Below are positions 43,101-52,288 of a DNA stretch of 64,000 bases, piece after piece; position 1 is the first letter of the stretch, and each line of letters starts with the position of its first letter. This DNA is from Flavobacterium sp. IB48 (GTDB lineage: Bacteria > Bacteroidota > Bacteroidia > Flavobacteriales > Flavobacteriaceae). The position numbers were made by a program, and so were the translations under genes. The stretch covers positions 310,001 through 374,000 of the forward strand of contig NZ_JAEFCA010000005.1 in NCBI RefSeq assembly GCF_016405855.1. The letters run 5' to 3'. Under the pieces are notes generated by a model. It saw only the letters and a program-made list of their open reading frames with translations, was not told the DNA's origin and did not search any database.

Positions 43101-43188
43101 CTCTAGAAGTAATACTTATTTAGGATTGGATTACGGAGGATATCCAAACGTAAGAACGTTTACAGCAGGATTCAATTTAAAATTTTAA
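40186..43188 (+). CDS. SusC/RagA TonB-dependent transporter
   Basis: The 1000-residue outer-membrane transporter has a signal peptide, a carboxypeptidase-regulatory-like beta-sandwich (about 30-108, 'KVTGKITSSEDLLGLPGANV'), a plug starting at 'LDEVIVVGYGTRKKSDITGSV' and a barrel ending 'TFTAGFNLKF'. There is no STN domain, unlike the transporter at 7002, which agrees with control by the HTCS instead of sigma/FecR. The susD gene follows after 12 bp. The substrate is probably a uronic-acid-containing oligosaccharide, judged from the GH88, GH2 and uronate genes around it. Confidence 0.94.
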   Translation: MFTNHKNKSFKWCLLVSFLLVNIVMHAQERKVTGKITSSEDLLGLPGANVYIKNSSVGASADMDGNYTVIVGEKNAVLVFNFVGFQTVEVPVGTKNVINVSLKPDTKALDEVIVVGYGTRKKSDITGSVSSVTAKELTAYPVLNAEQALQGRAAGVSVMSNNGGEPGAPTKIRVRGGTSINASGDALIVVDGFAGVSMPAPQDIASIEVLKDASATAIYGSRGSNGVIMVTTKKGKAGKPVIEFSNSTSIQSVNNKLHLLNADQFAAYRKSFTTHTQGPANTDWQDVIYREGMISNTQLSFSGGSDNVRYYVSGTYFNQNGVVINSGIDKYTIVANLEADLSPKFKVGLNTFTSKQNKEGIVSQTGAGGTGAAGVIASAYRFMPDKGIYNADGTYTTTAPIGDDIDNPYATAMENILETVSIVNRSNFFAQYQITKDLDFKTTLGLTDNNSQTGRFIPSTLIAGKNIKGEASVNNTRFSSFLTENYLTFKREIIDKGILTVLGGYSYQKNKNENSYAASRGFLTNTNSYRNLGAGTVFLKPDSGLSETELISAFGRLNFDYADKYLLTFTARRDGSSSFSKNYKYGTFPSGAIGWNISKENFLKDNKTVSNLKLRASYGATGNPSIGAYSTLSRFSEIYYVSGDVITNAVQLTSLDNPNLKWETSYQQDYGIDLGLFDNRISITADYYKTITKDLLFNRPLPGVSGIASQLQNVGELENKGWELGINTRNFIGADFTWSTNFNISSNKNKVLKLADNKDLLINSAPGHFLATESQILRVGQPVGSFFGFVYDGVIQQGEAVLPGNFETVAGGEKFRDVNGDGKLDSQDKTIIGNPNPDFIFGFNNDFTYKNLDLNIFFQGSQGGQILNYTLMELASGNNNATTEVLDAWTPTHTDTNVPANAARTKRITSRFVYDGSYIRLKNISIGYSLDEKVVSKMGLSKVRFYISAQNIWTITNYPGTDPETNYLNDSNSRSNTYLGLDYGGYPNVRTFTAGFNLKF

Positions 43189-43200
43189 TCTAATACAACT

Positions 43201-44721
43201 ATGAAAAAATATATAGCTCTTCTTTGCTTTGGAACACTTGCTTTTTTTAGCTGTTCTGATCTAGAAGAAAAACCAGTAGGAATTATTCGTCCAGAAAACT
43301 TTTTCAATAATACAGACGATTTACAGGCTGCTGTAAATGGAGCTTTCGCTAATATTGCCCACAACAATTATTGGGGAAGAGAATTTACAATTGCCCTTAT
43401 GCTTCGTGATGATATGGCCGATATTGGCGATAGAACAACTCAAGCAGCACGTATCGATGTGAATGACATGTCTATGAACGATACAAACGCCCTTGTTGCA
43501 AATTTTTGGCCACAATCTTATGTGATTATTACAGCTGCCAATCAGGCTATTGCAGGTGCTAAAAAAACACCTGGAGATCCTGCAAAAGTTAATGCTATTG
43601 TGGCTCAGGCTTATTTTGCAAGAGCTTTTGCTTATTATCATTTGGTTCGACTTTTTGGAGATATCCCGTACGTAGATTTTGTTGTCAATGATGTATCGCA
43701 AGTAAATTCTTTAAGTAAAACAAAAGAAGCAGATGTTTATCCAAAAATCATTGCCGATTTAGAGTTTGCAAAACAGTGGCTAGATGATAAACCAAAAGTA
43801 AAAGCCGTTCCCGGAAAAGGTACTGCTGCAGGATATTTAGCTTCTGTTTACTTGACTTTAGGAAATTTCCAAAAAGCGTATGACGAAGCGAAATATGTAA
43901 TTACAAACGAAGCTAAATTTGGTTTAGGTTTAGATGCCGATTTTCAGGATTTATTCAACGCTACAAAAACAGCTTCATTAAAAGAGCCACTTTTTACAAT
44001 TGATTTTAATAACTTAACATCAGGAAATTACGGTCAAGATTATACGGCGTTTTTTACAGGATCTTTAAAAGATGACAGTTACAGCTACGGACAAGGTTTT
44101 TCGGTTGCAGTTCCATCTTTAAAAGTGTTCAATACTTGGGATCAGAGAGATTATAGAAGAGCCGTAAGTTTTGATACGATTATCAGAAAGAAAACCGGTC
44201 CAGGCGGATCATTGCAAGTTTATCCTTCAAGTGATAACGAAAAAGCGCCTCGTCCGCATATTGCAAAGTATTTCCGTTTTCCTGGAAAAGCTGGTGCAAA
44301 CGGAAGAACTTCACAACACAATTACATCACAATGCGTTTTGCTGAAGTTTTATTGACTGCTGCTGAAGCCTTAAACGAAATTAATCCAGGAACAACAGAA
44401 GCTGATGGTTATGTAAACCGAGTTCGTGCCAGAGCAAGAAACAAAGCAGGGAAATTGGTTTCTTTTCCAGCAAATGTAACTCCAGGACTTTCTCAAACCG
44501 ATTTTAGAAAAATGGTTATTGACGAAAGAAGATTAGAATTGGCTTTTGAATATATAAGATGGTATGATATAAAAAGATTAAAAATCGGACCAGAAGTATT
44601 TGGACCAAATGGTTTAGAACCACATGCTAATTTTGATCCAAACCGAGATTATTTATGGCCATTGCCTGGAACAGAATTGGCTATTAATCCGAATTTAAAA
44701 CCAAATAATCCTGGTTATTAA
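43201..44721 (+). CDS. SusD/RagB-family glycan-binding lipoprotein
   Basis: This 506-residue lipoprotein has the signal 'ALLCFGTLAFFSC' with the lipid-bearing Cys near residue 19. SusD traits include 'VNAIVAQAYFARAFAYYHLVRLFGDIPYV' (in two parts), 'MRFAEVLLTAAEALNEI' and 'DERRLELAFEYIRWYDIKR'. It partners with the SusC encoded 12 bp upstream to capture oligosaccharides at the cell surface. It is followed by a repeat-bearing gap and then the GH88 gene. Confidence 0.94.
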   Translation: MKKYIALLCFGTLAFFSCSDLEEKPVGIIRPENFFNNTDDLQAAVNGAFANIAHNNYWGREFTIALMLRDDMADIGDRTTQAARIDVNDMSMNDTNALVANFWPQSYVIITAANQAIAGAKKTPGDPAKVNAIVAQAYFARAFAYYHLVRLFGDIPYVDFVVNDVSQVNSLSKTKEADVYPKIIADLEFAKQWLDDKPKVKAVPGKGTAAGYLASVYLTLGNFQKAYDEAKYVITNEAKFGLGLDADFQDLFNATKTASLKEPLFTIDFNNLTSGNYGQDYTAFFTGSLKDDSYSYGQGFSVAVPSLKVFNTWDQRDYRRAVSFDTIIRKKTGPGGSLQVYPSSDNEKAPRPHIAKYFRFPGKAGANGRTSQHNYITMRFAEVLLTAAEALNEINPGTTEADGYVNRVRARARNKAGKLVSFPANVTPGLSQTDFRKMVIDERRLELAFEYIRWYDIKRLKIGPEVFGPNGLEPHANFDPNRDYLWPLPGTELAINPNLKPNNPGY

Positions 44722-44976
44722 TAGTATGGAACGCGGATGAAACTGGTTTGCTATCGCAAAAACACGAATAAAACGGATTTTTTTATTGCTTAACTTATAA
44801 TTGGTTTCCCGCAGATCTTACAGATTTAGCAGATTAAATTAAAAAATCTGTGTGAAGTAAAAAATCAGCCAAATCTGCTAAATCTGCGAGAGAAAAAAAT
44901 CCGTGCAAACCAATGTCTTCGCGATAGCGAATCCGTACAATCCGAGTCTAAAAATCAAGATTACAAAATATTTACT
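44722..44976. repeat. Intergenic inverted-repeat region (CGCAGATTT family)
   Basis: The gap between susD and GH88 holds nested, imperfect inverted repeats. The outer words GGTTTGCTATCGC (44751) and GCGATAGCGAATCCG (near 44920) face each other. An inner pair (CCGCAGATCTTACAGATTTAG at about 44811, and CCAAATCTGCTAAATCTGCG near 44869) is similar to the repeat at 48706. Confidence 0.6.
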
Positions 44977-46170
44977 ATGAAGAATGTCAGTTTCATTTCT
45001 TTAATTCTTGGGTTTGCATCGCTGGTAACAGCATGCAAATCTGGGATTAATTCTCAAACAAAAACTACTTCAGCAACGACTGAAAAACTGGAAACGCGTT
45101 ATAAAATGCTATTAGATTATCCGGTCGATTCAATGTCAATGCCAAGAAGTATGAATACCAAAACGCTTGAAATTCGTAAAGTCCCGTCTAGAGATTGGAC
45201 AAGTGGTTTTTTTGCTGGAAATCTCTGGCAATTGTACCGATTAACAGGCGATTCAAAATACAAAGAACAAGCTCAAAAATGGACTCCTTTCAGCAAAAAG
45301 GAAAGTGTCAATAGTAATTCGCATGATGTAGGTTTTAAAGTGTTTTGCAGTTTTGGAGAAGCGCTGAAAGTGGAAAACAAAAAAGAATACAAAGCGGTAA
45401 TTGTAAAAGGCGCAGAAACTTTATGCACAAGATTTAATCCAAAAGTGGGATCGATTCGTTCGTGGGATTTCAACAAAGAAATCTGGGATTATCCTGTAAT
45501 CATCGATAATATGATGAATTTAGAATTGCTTTTTGAAGCGTCTAAAATATCAGGAAATCCAAAATACCGAGATGTTGCCATTCAACATGCCAATACAACT
45601 TTAAAAAATCAGTTTAGAGAAGATAACAGCTGTTATCACGTTATCGATTATAACCCAACAACAGGCGAAGTTAGAAAGAAAACAACGCTTCAAGGTTACA
45701 ACGACGATTCGGTTTGGGCACGCGGTCAAGCTTGGGCAGTTTACGGATTTACTATGTCTTACCGCTACACAAAAGATCCTGCTTATTTAAAACAGGCCGA
45801 AGCGACTGCAAAGTTTTTTATGACGAATAAAAACCTTCCAGAAGACGGAATTCCGTATTGGGATTTTAAAGATCCAAGTATTCCTAATGCTCCCCGTGAC
45901 GTTTCTGCAGCAATGGTTATGGCATCAGGGTTATACGAATTGTATACTTATACCAAAAATAAAAGTTATTTGGCTTTCGCCGATAAAGTAATGGCTTCAG
46001 TACAAACGGATAAATATATTTTGGATACTCAAATTAAAGCGCCTTTCTTATTTGATCACAGCACCGGAAACTGGCCAAAACACGACGAAATTGATGAACC
46101 AATAATTTACGCCGATTATTATTTCTTGGAAGCATTAATAAAGAGGCAAAGTCTCAAAGGTTCAAAGTAA
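44977..46170 (+). CDS. GH88 unsaturated glucuronyl hydrolase
   Basis: The 397-residue lipoprotein (lipobox 'LVTAC') has the (alpha/alpha)6 barrel pattern of GH88: 'SRDWTSGFFAGNLWQLY', D117 in 'SHDVGFKVF', and D243-D244 in 'YNDDSVWARGQAW', which match the two catalytic aspartates. GH88 removes the 4,5-unsaturated uronic acid that polysaccharide lyases leave at the non-reducing end. This implies a lyase acts upstream, perhaps the beta-helix protein at 33868. GH105 is a related alternative. Two GH2 genes follow. Confidence 0.88.
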   Translation: MKNVSFISLILGFASLVTACKSGINSQTKTTSATTEKLETRYKMLLDYPVDSMSMPRSMNTKTLEIRKVPSRDWTSGFFAGNLWQLYRLTGDSKYKEQAQKWTPFSKKESVNSNSHDVGFKVFCSFGEALKVENKKEYKAVIVKGAETLCTRFNPKVGSIRSWDFNKEIWDYPVIIDNMMNLELLFEASKISGNPKYRDVAIQHANTTLKNQFREDNSCYHVIDYNPTTGEVRKKTTLQGYNDDSVWARGQAWAVYGFTMSYRYTKDPAYLKQAEATAKFFMTNKNLPEDGIPYWDFKDPSIPNAPRDVSAAMVMASGLYELYTYTKNKSYLAFADKVMASVQTDKYILDTQIKAPFLFDHSTGNWPKHDEIDEPIIYADYYFLEALIKRQSLKGSK

Positions 46171-46227
46171 CAAAGGTTTTGAATCTTTGAACCCTTGAGC
46201 CAGAAAAACCTTTGAACCTTTGTAACT

Positions 46228-46259
46228 ATGAACCTTTGTAACTATGAATAAACCGAATA
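46228..46259 (+). repeat. 16-bp tandem duplication over a start codon
   Basis: The words ATGAACCTTTGTAACT and ATGAATAAACC stand 16 bp apart, each preceded by CTTTGTAACT, so the GH2 start region exists twice in tandem. The first ATG (46228) stops after seven codons. The second (46244) opens the gene. Confidence 0.6.
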
Positions 46260-48652
46260 AAACTTTTTCAATTTTTGCGCTTTTTGTTTTGTTTCAAATT
46301 TGTCTGAGCAGTTTTGCTCAGACAATGAGAAACATCAATGACAATTGGCTTTATTTAGAAAATCATACTCCAAATCTCAACGAAGCACAAAAAGCTTCCA
46401 ATTGGGTTTCTCTAAATTTACCTCATACTTGGAATGCTGAAGATGCAACCGATTTAATGCCTGGTTACCGCCGCGATGCAAGTTGGTATCAAAAGAAACT
46501 CAACATCTCTAAAATCGATCAAAATCAGGTTTATTCCTTGTATTTTGAAGGATCAAACGTAACGACTAAAGTCTATGTAAACGGCAAAGAAGCGGGTTCT
46601 CATATTGGCGGTTATATTGGTTTTTCTATCGATGTTACGAAATTAATTAAAGAAGGAAACAACGATATTTTTGTTCGCGTAGATAATAGTTACGATATCG
46701 AGGTTATTCCGTCTCAAAAAAGCGATTTTTTTATTTATGGAGGCATCACGCGCGATGTTTGGCTGGTTTCAAAATATAAAAATCATATAGAAAATATAAA
46801 AATTACCACTCCTGAAGTTTCTGCTAAAAAAGCTTCAGTGCAAATTGTTTCTTCTTTTGTAAATCCTGATAATTCAAAAGATTTATCATTGACAGTAACT
46901 TTAAAAAATCCGAAAGGAAAAAAAGTAGCTAGTAAAACAGTTTTGGTTTCAGATAAAACTTCGACTATCACTTTCGAAAACATCAAAAATCCAGAACTTT
47001 GGGATACTGAAAAACCTAATTTATACAGACTTTCTGCTGTTTTATCAGAAAAAAATCAAATTAAAGACAGTGTTTCAGAGAAAGTAGGCTTTAGATGGTT
47101 TGAGTTTAAAGATCATGGGCCTTTTTACCTTAACGGAAAACGTCTGTTAATTCGCGGAACGCATCGTCATGAAGAACAAGCTGGAGTTGGTGCTGCAATG
47201 ACAAACGAACAACATTGGGCAGATATGAAATCGATAAAAGAAATGGGAGCCAATTTTGTACGTTTAGCACATTATCCGCAAGATCCAGAAGTTTATAAAG
47301 CTTGCGACGAATTAGGTTTATTGGTTTGGGATGAATTGCCTTGGTGCCGTGGCGGAATTGGAAATGATGCTTGGAAAACTAACACCAAAAATATGTTGTC
47401 GGAAATCATCAATCAGAATTATAATCACCCAAGTATTATTATCTGGTCTTTAGGAAATGAAATTAACTGGCTTCCTGATTTTCCTGACGGAGATAATGCA
47501 GAAAAAACAAATGCATTTTTAACCGAATTAAATGATATTGCACACCATCTAGATCCAACAAGAAAAACGGCTATTAGAAAATATTATGAAGGTTCGCATA
47601 TTGTAGATGTATTCTCTCCTTCGATTTGGTCAGGCTGGTATTCTGGAAGCTACAAAAGCTATCAGAAAGCAATTGATGTTTACAAAAAAGAATACAAGCA
47701 TTTTATTCATGCCGAATATGGCGGAGACAGCCATGTTGGCCGTCACAGCGAAAATCCTGTAACAGGAGAAAATATCATAAAAGCTGAAGGTTGGGAAGAA
47801 GCCATTGTTCAGACCAAAGTGGCAAACATTGCTCAAATTGGCGATTGGAGCGAAAATTATATAGTTGATTTGTTTGACTGGCATTTGCATATATCCGAGA
47901 ATGATCCAACGTTTGTGGGAAATGTTCAATGGGCATTTAAGGATTTTGCAACGCCGTTACGTCCGGAAGATGATATTCCATATATGAATCAAAAAGGACT
48001 TACAGATAGAAACGGAATTCCAAAAGATGCGTATTACGTTTTTAAAAGTTATTGGGCAAAAGAACCTTTTGCTTACATAGAATCGCATACTTGGACAGAA
48101 CGTCAAGGTCCTGAAAATACACCACGAACAATTAGCATTTTCAGCAACTGCGATAAGGTAACTTTGTCTCATAATGGAAAATCATTAGGAGAAAAACAGC
48201 GAAATCTTGCTCTTTATCCTGCAAATGGTTTAACTTGGGATGTCAATTTTACAAAAGGCGAAAATGTTTTAATTGCTATTGGAAAAACAAAAGATGGAAA
48301 AACAGTTTCTGATACGCTAAAAGTGAATTATCGTTTCAATAAAAATGATACGGCAGTTTCTTTGCAATTGTCATCAGAAAAACTAAAAAACGGAAATTAT
48401 TTGGTAACTGCAATCGCTATTGATAATAATAATTTACGTTGTTTGGATTATGAAGCAAGTGTTTATTTTCAATGTTTAAAAGGAGGAAAAACATTAAAAA
48501 ATCAAGGAACGCCAACTGGAAGCGAATCCATCAGAATGGCAAATGGAAAAGCGTCTATCGAAGTTATTCCAGATGGTTCTGGCAATCCGATCGAAATGAC
48601 GGCTTTGAACCAAAGTTTTAAAGGCGAATATTTGAAGATTCCGGTTGAATAA
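46244..48652 (+). CDS. GH2 glycoside hydrolase (beta-galactosidase/glucuronidase type)
   Basis: The 802-residue secreted enzyme has a signal peptide (cut after 'SSFAQ') and the GH2 order: sugar-binding jelly roll, immunoglobulin-like domain and TIM barrel, then extra beta domains. The acid/base is E406 in 'IWSLGNEINW' and the nucleophile E491 in 'IHAEYGGD'. The barrel motif 'GTHRHEEQAGVGAAM' precedes. The GH88/uronate context favours a beta-glucuronidase, but beta-galactosidase is possible. It follows the GH88 gene with a short repeat-filled gap. Confidence 0.9.
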   Translation: MNKPNKTFSIFALFVLFQICLSSFAQTMRNINDNWLYLENHTPNLNEAQKASNWVSLNLPHTWNAEDATDLMPGYRRDASWYQKKLNISKIDQNQVYSLYFEGSNVTTKVYVNGKEAGSHIGGYIGFSIDVTKLIKEGNNDIFVRVDNSYDIEVIPSQKSDFFIYGGITRDVWLVSKYKNHIENIKITTPEVSAKKASVQIVSSFVNPDNSKDLSLTVTLKNPKGKKVASKTVLVSDKTSTITFENIKNPELWDTEKPNLYRLSAVLSEKNQIKDSVSEKVGFRWFEFKDHGPFYLNGKRLLIRGTHRHEEQAGVGAAMTNEQHWADMKSIKEMGANFVRLAHYPQDPEVYKACDELGLLVWDELPWCRGGIGNDAWKTNTKNMLSEIINQNYNHPSIIIWSLGNEINWLPDFPDGDNAEKTNAFLTELNDIAHHLDPTRKTAIRKYYEGSHIVDVFSPSIWSGWYSGSYKSYQKAIDVYKKEYKHFIHAEYGGDSHVGRHSENPVTGENIIKAEGWEEAIVQTKVANIAQIGDWSENYIVDLFDWHLHISENDPTFVGNVQWAFKDFATPLRPEDDIPYMNQKGLTDRNGIPKDAYYVFKSYWAKEPFAYIESHTWTERQGPENTPRTISIFSNCDKVTLSHNGKSLGEKQRNLALYPANGLTWDVNFTKGENVLIAIGKTKDGKTVSDTLKVNYRFNKNDTAVSLQLSSEKLKNGNYLVTAIAIDNNNLRCLDYEASVYFQCLKGGKTLKNQGTPTGSESIRMANGKASIEVIPDGSGNPIEMTALNQSFKGEYLKIPVE

Positions 48653-48654
48653 AA

Positions 48655-48862
48655 GTTGCTAAGATGCTAAGATGCTAAGCTACTAAGATTCTAAGTTTTT
48701 TTGTTTCACGCAGATTTTACAGATTTAGCAGATTTAATTTTGATCTGCTTAAATCTTTTTACATCTGCGTGAAACAAAATCATTTTAATCCTTATAATCT
48801 GTGGCTATAAATAAAGCATTCATTCCAAAAAAATACAATTACAAAACAAATTAATACAAAAA
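48655..48862. repeat. Octamer repeats plus CGCAGATTT-type inverted repeat
   Basis: The gap between the two GH2 genes starts with 8-bp units of the AAGATGCT type (48658-48692). An imperfect inverted repeat follows, with arms starting GTTTCACGCAGATTTTACAG at about 48702 and ending ACATCTGCGTGAAAC at about 48776. Confidence 0.65.
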
Positions 48863-50659
48863 ATGAAAAAACTATTAACCGCACTACTCCTAACCTCTTC
48901 CGTTTTGGCGTCTGCGCAAAATCTAATCTCGAATGTACCAAACCGAAATACCACCTCTTTAAACGGAGTTTGGAATTATATTATAGATCCATACCAAACA
49001 GGTTTTTACAGTTTTCACCTTGACCAATATGACAAAAGTGAAAAGCCAGCAAAAGGAGCTTTTTTTACAAATTATCATGCTCAAAACAAACAGGAATTAG
49101 TAGAATATGATTTTGATAAATCGCCTACAATCAATATTCCAGGCGATTGGAATTCGCAGGTTACAGAACTTAAATATTATGAAGGAAATGTTTGGTTTAA
49201 AAAGTCTTTCGATTATAATCTAGCAGCTAAAAAGCGTTTGTTTTTGTATTTGGGAGCTATCAATTATAAAGCTGATGTATATTTAAATGGAAAAAAACTA
49301 GGAACGCACGAAGGCGGTTTTACTCCATTTAATTACGAAGTCACTTCTATTGTACAGCCAAAAGACAATTATCTCGTTATAAAAGTGGACAATACGCGTC
49401 ATAAAGAAGATGTTCCAACGGTGAATACTGATTGGTGGAATTATGGCGGAATAACGCGCGATGTAACTTTAATTGAAGAAGAAGCTTCTTTTGTAGAAGA
49501 TTATACTATTCAACTGAAAAAAGGCAATGCAAATGTTATTTCTGGTTTTATCAAAATCAATAATTTACAGGCTTCACAAAACAGTGTTTCGATTTCGATT
49601 CCAGAATTGAAAATCAATTTTAAAGAAAAAGCAAATGCTCAGGGAATTTTAAACTTCGAAATTCCTGCTAAAAAAATCTCGTACTGGTCTCCTGAAAATC
49701 CGAAATTGTACGACGTAACAATTGATTTTAACGGACAAAAATTAAAAGATCAAATTGGTTTTAGAACTATCGAAACCAAAGAAGATAAAATTTTGCTAAA
49801 CGGAAAACCAATCTTTTTGCGCGGTATTTCTATTCATGAAGAAAATGCAAAAGGCGGACGTGCTAATTCTCCCGAAGATGCCTTGCGTTTGTTAAATTGG
49901 GCAAAAGAATTAGGTTGCAATTATGTTCGTTTGGCGCATTATCCGCACAACGAAAATATTATTCGCGAAGCCGATAAAATGGGAATAATGGTTTGGGAAG
50001 AAATTCCGGTGTATTGGACAGTAGAATTTACAAATAAAAATACCTATCAAAATGCCGAAGATCAATTAACGGCTTCTATCATTAGAGATAAAAATAGAGC
50101 TAGCATTATTATTTGGTCAATGGCAAATGAAACGCCAATTTCGGATGCCAGAAATACATTCATTAAAAATTTAGCTTCACACACTAGATCATTAGACAAC
50201 ACAAGATTAATCAGTGCGGCTTTATTGACCAAAAAAGAAACGATTGACGATCCAATTGGTGAAGTTTTAGATGTTGTGGCTTTCAACCAGTATTTGGGCT
50301 GGTACGGCGGAAATCTCGAAGATGCTGAAAAAATAGTTTGGAAATCTAAATACAATAAACCTATTGTTGTTTCTGAATTTGGAGGCGATGCTAAAGCTGG
50401 TTTACACGGAGAAAAAAATGAACGCTGGACAGAAGAATATCAGGAATATTTATACATTCAGAATTTAAAAATGATTGAAAAGATTCCACACCTCAGCGGA
50501 ACAAGCCCTTGGATTCTGGTTGATTTCAGATCTCCAAAAAGATTGCTTCCAGGAATTCAGGACGGTTACAATCGAAAAGGTTTAATTTCGAATGACGGCG
50601 AAAAGAAGAAAGCATTTTATATTATGCAGAATTGGTACGATAAGAAGAAAAAAGAATAA
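48863..50659 (+). CDS. GH2 beta-glucuronidase-like enzyme
   Basis: At 598 residues with a signal peptide (cut near 'ASAQ'), this GH2 enzyme has the compact length of beta-glucuronidases. The acid/base is E423 in 'IWSMANETPIS', and the nucleophile E505 in 'VVSEFGGDAKAG'. The C-terminal 'WILVDFRSPKRLLPGIQDGYNRKGL' (in two parts) is like that of microbial GUS proteins. It should release terminal glucuronic acid, feeding the UxuA pathway encoded at 30.3-33.6 kb. It is the last gene of the HTCS-linked cluster. Confidence 0.87.
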   Translation: MKKLLTALLLTSSVLASAQNLISNVPNRNTTSLNGVWNYIIDPYQTGFYSFHLDQYDKSEKPAKGAFFTNYHAQNKQELVEYDFDKSPTINIPGDWNSQVTELKYYEGNVWFKKSFDYNLAAKKRLFLYLGAINYKADVYLNGKKLGTHEGGFTPFNYEVTSIVQPKDNYLVIKVDNTRHKEDVPTVNTDWWNYGGITRDVTLIEEEASFVEDYTIQLKKGNANVISGFIKINNLQASQNSVSISIPELKINFKEKANAQGILNFEIPAKKISYWSPENPKLYDVTIDFNGQKLKDQIGFRTIETKEDKILLNGKPIFLRGISIHEENAKGGRANSPEDALRLLNWAKELGCNYVRLAHYPHNENIIREADKMGIMVWEEIPVYWTVEFTNKNTYQNAEDQLTASIIRDKNRASIIIWSMANETPISDARNTFIKNLASHTRSLDNTRLISAALLTKKETIDDPIGEVLDVVAFNQYLGWYGGNLEDAEKIVWKSKYNKPIVVSEFGGDAKAGLHGEKNERWTEEYQEYLYIQNLKMIEKIPHLSGTSPWILVDFRSPKRLLPGIQDGYNRKGLISNDGEKKKAFYIMQNWYDKKKKE

Positions 50660-50768
50660 TAAGTTATATGGTCTATTACCAATTCATTAACAAAAAACAG
50701 ACTGTAAATTATATGATTTTTCTTCATTATTAACTTACTTTGTAGTTATTCTAAAAAATTGTAATCCT

Positions 50769-51332
50769 ATGAAAAAATTTTATTTACTGGCAGTTACGCT
50801 ATTTGCTGCCTTTACAGTTCAGGCTCAAGATGTGGTGAAATTTGCTCCATTAGACAATAGTCCTGTTGATATTTCTTATTTCCCAAACAAAGCAGTTAAG
50901 TTCAAAAAAACAGATAATCCAAATCCGGTTATCAAAGTTCTTTATGCAAGACCTACTGCAAAAGGAAGAACTATTTTTGGCGATGTTGTAAAATTTGGTG
51001 AAGTTTGGAGAGTTGGTGCTAACGAAAATACAGAAATCAAATTCTACAAAGAGGTAACTATTGGCGGTAAAAAAGTTCCTGCAGGATACTATAGTTTATT
51101 TGCTATTCCTGAAAAAGACAAATGGACTATCATTATCAATAAAGAATTAGATTTATGGGGTAGTTATGCTTATGACGAAAGCAAAGATGTAGTGAGAGTT
51201 TCTGTTCCTGTTAAATCTGTAAGCGAAACTATTGAAGCTTTATCTATTGCATTTACAGCTCAAGGTAATATTGCTAATTTAGTTATTGGCTGGGATAAAA
51301 CAACGGTTGAATTACCTATTACGATTAAATAA
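50769..51332 (+). CDS. DUF2911-family secreted protein
   Basis: The 187-residue protein has a signal peptide (cut after 'VQAQ') and the DUF2911 pattern: 'KVLYARPTAKGRTIFGD', 'FGEVWRVGANENTEIKF', 'IPAGYYSLFAIP' or its close form, and 'WTIIINK'. DUF2911 proteins are common envelope proteins of Bacteroidota with no known function. It is monocistronic, ended by the terminator at 51357-51385, and does not look part of the glycan locus. Confidence 0.85.
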   Translation: MKKFYLLAVTLFAAFTVQAQDVVKFAPLDNSPVDISYFPNKAVKFKKTDNPNPVIKVLYARPTAKGRTIFGDVVKFGEVWRVGANENTEIKFYKEVTIGGKKVPAGYYSLFAIPEKDKWTIIINKELDLWGSYAYDESKDVVRVSVPVKSVSETIEALSIAFTAQGNIANLVIGWDKTTVELPITIK

Positions 51333-51356
51333 CAAATCGAATATTTTAAATACAAG

Positions 51357-51385
51357 AGAGACATTGCAAGATGTCTCTTTTTTTG
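51357..51385 (+). terminator. Intrinsic terminator after the DUF2911 gene
   Basis: AGAGACAT pairs with ATGTCTCT across a 6-base loop and is followed by seven T residues. Confidence 0.85.
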
Positions 51386-51409
51386 TTTATAGCTTCTTAA
51401 ATAAAATTT

Positions 51410-52186
51410 TTACAGCGAAATAATTCCCATTACAAAAGCAGTCTGAACTGCTTCTGCTGTATTGGTTACTTTCAATTTTTCGATAATATTCTGTCTGTGT
51501 CGTCTTACAGTATAAACCGAAATGTGCATTTCGGCTGCAATTTGTTCGCTTTTGTTTCCTTTTGCAACGCTGGTCAAAACTTCTATTTCTCTCTTTGAAA
51601 GTATATTTTCAGTATTGTTTTTATACTTTTCAGATTCAATTACTTGGCCTGTTCTAATATTAAAAATCTTTCCTTCAATTCCTGTACGAGGCTGCAAATC
51701 TGTTGATGGCAGATACAAGCATAATGCAAGCGAAATACTTCCGTTATTAAACGTGTTTAAATAAATCGTTCGATGATTTATATAGGTAATTTTATCGATA
51801 GAATCTTTCATTCTAAGACGGCTCAAAGTGCTGTAATTGCTATATTCTTCTCTCGGAATCTCTTTTAAAAACTGATAAAAATTGAGTTCCAAAACATGAC
51901 GTTCCACCAAATCTTCTGAATTGATTTTAGTGAAAATACATTCTTCAAAAGCAGAATCGATTTCAGAATTTTCGTCTGGAAGTCCAAAAATCGAACCGAA
52001 ACTACCTGCATAGATATAACTTTTGTCGGATTGATAATCGGATAAAACAGCTACACATTGTTCTATTTTGACATAATTGATGACGAATTGTTTATACATT
52101 TCGATATCATTAGATTCTCCAATTTCAAATTTTTGTTCTAAAAATGTAGTCATTAATTGGTTTTCGATCGAAGAATTCTGTGGCAT
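51410..52186 (-). CDS. LuxR-type transcriptional regulator
   Basis: The 258-residue protein ends in a LuxR/FixJ-type helix-turn-helix (about 193-255: 'LSKREIEVLTSVAKGNKSEQIA' read in two parts, then 'ISVYTVRRHRQNIIEKL'). The first 180 residues are a PAS-like sensor region of unknown ligand. There is no receiver or kinase domain. It is divergent from the DUF1349-type lipoprotein gene at 52289, which may be a target. It is not obviously linked to either flanking glycan locus. Confidence 0.85.
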   Translation of the reverse strand: MPQNSSIENQLMTTFLEQKFEIGESNDIEMYKQFVINYVKIEQCVAVLSDYQSDKSYIYAGSFGSIFGLPDENSEIDSAFEECIFTKINSEDLVERHVLELNFYQFLKEIPREEYSNYSTLSRLRMKDSIDKITYINHRTIYLNTFNNGSISLALCLYLPSTDLQPRTGIEGKIFNIRTGQVIESEKYKNNTENILSKREIEVLTSVAKGNKSEQIAAEMHISVYTVRRHRQNIIEKLKVTNTAEAVQTAFVMGIISL

Positions 52187-52215
52187 TTAGAAAGTATAAT
52201 TGGTTAATTTTACGT

Positions 52216-52247
52216 ATTGCCCCTTTTGTGAAGCAATTCTATTTTTG
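52216..52247 (+). promoter_or_regulatory. Candidate promoter of the DUF1349 gene
   Basis: ATTG (52216-52219), 20 bp, then TATTTTTG (52240-52247) fit the Bacteroidota TTTG / TAnnTTTG layout. The ATG follows after 41 bp. Confidence 0.4.
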
Positions 52248-52288
52248 GAAAATTAAAAATATTACTTTCTATCCCAAAAAAATAATCT

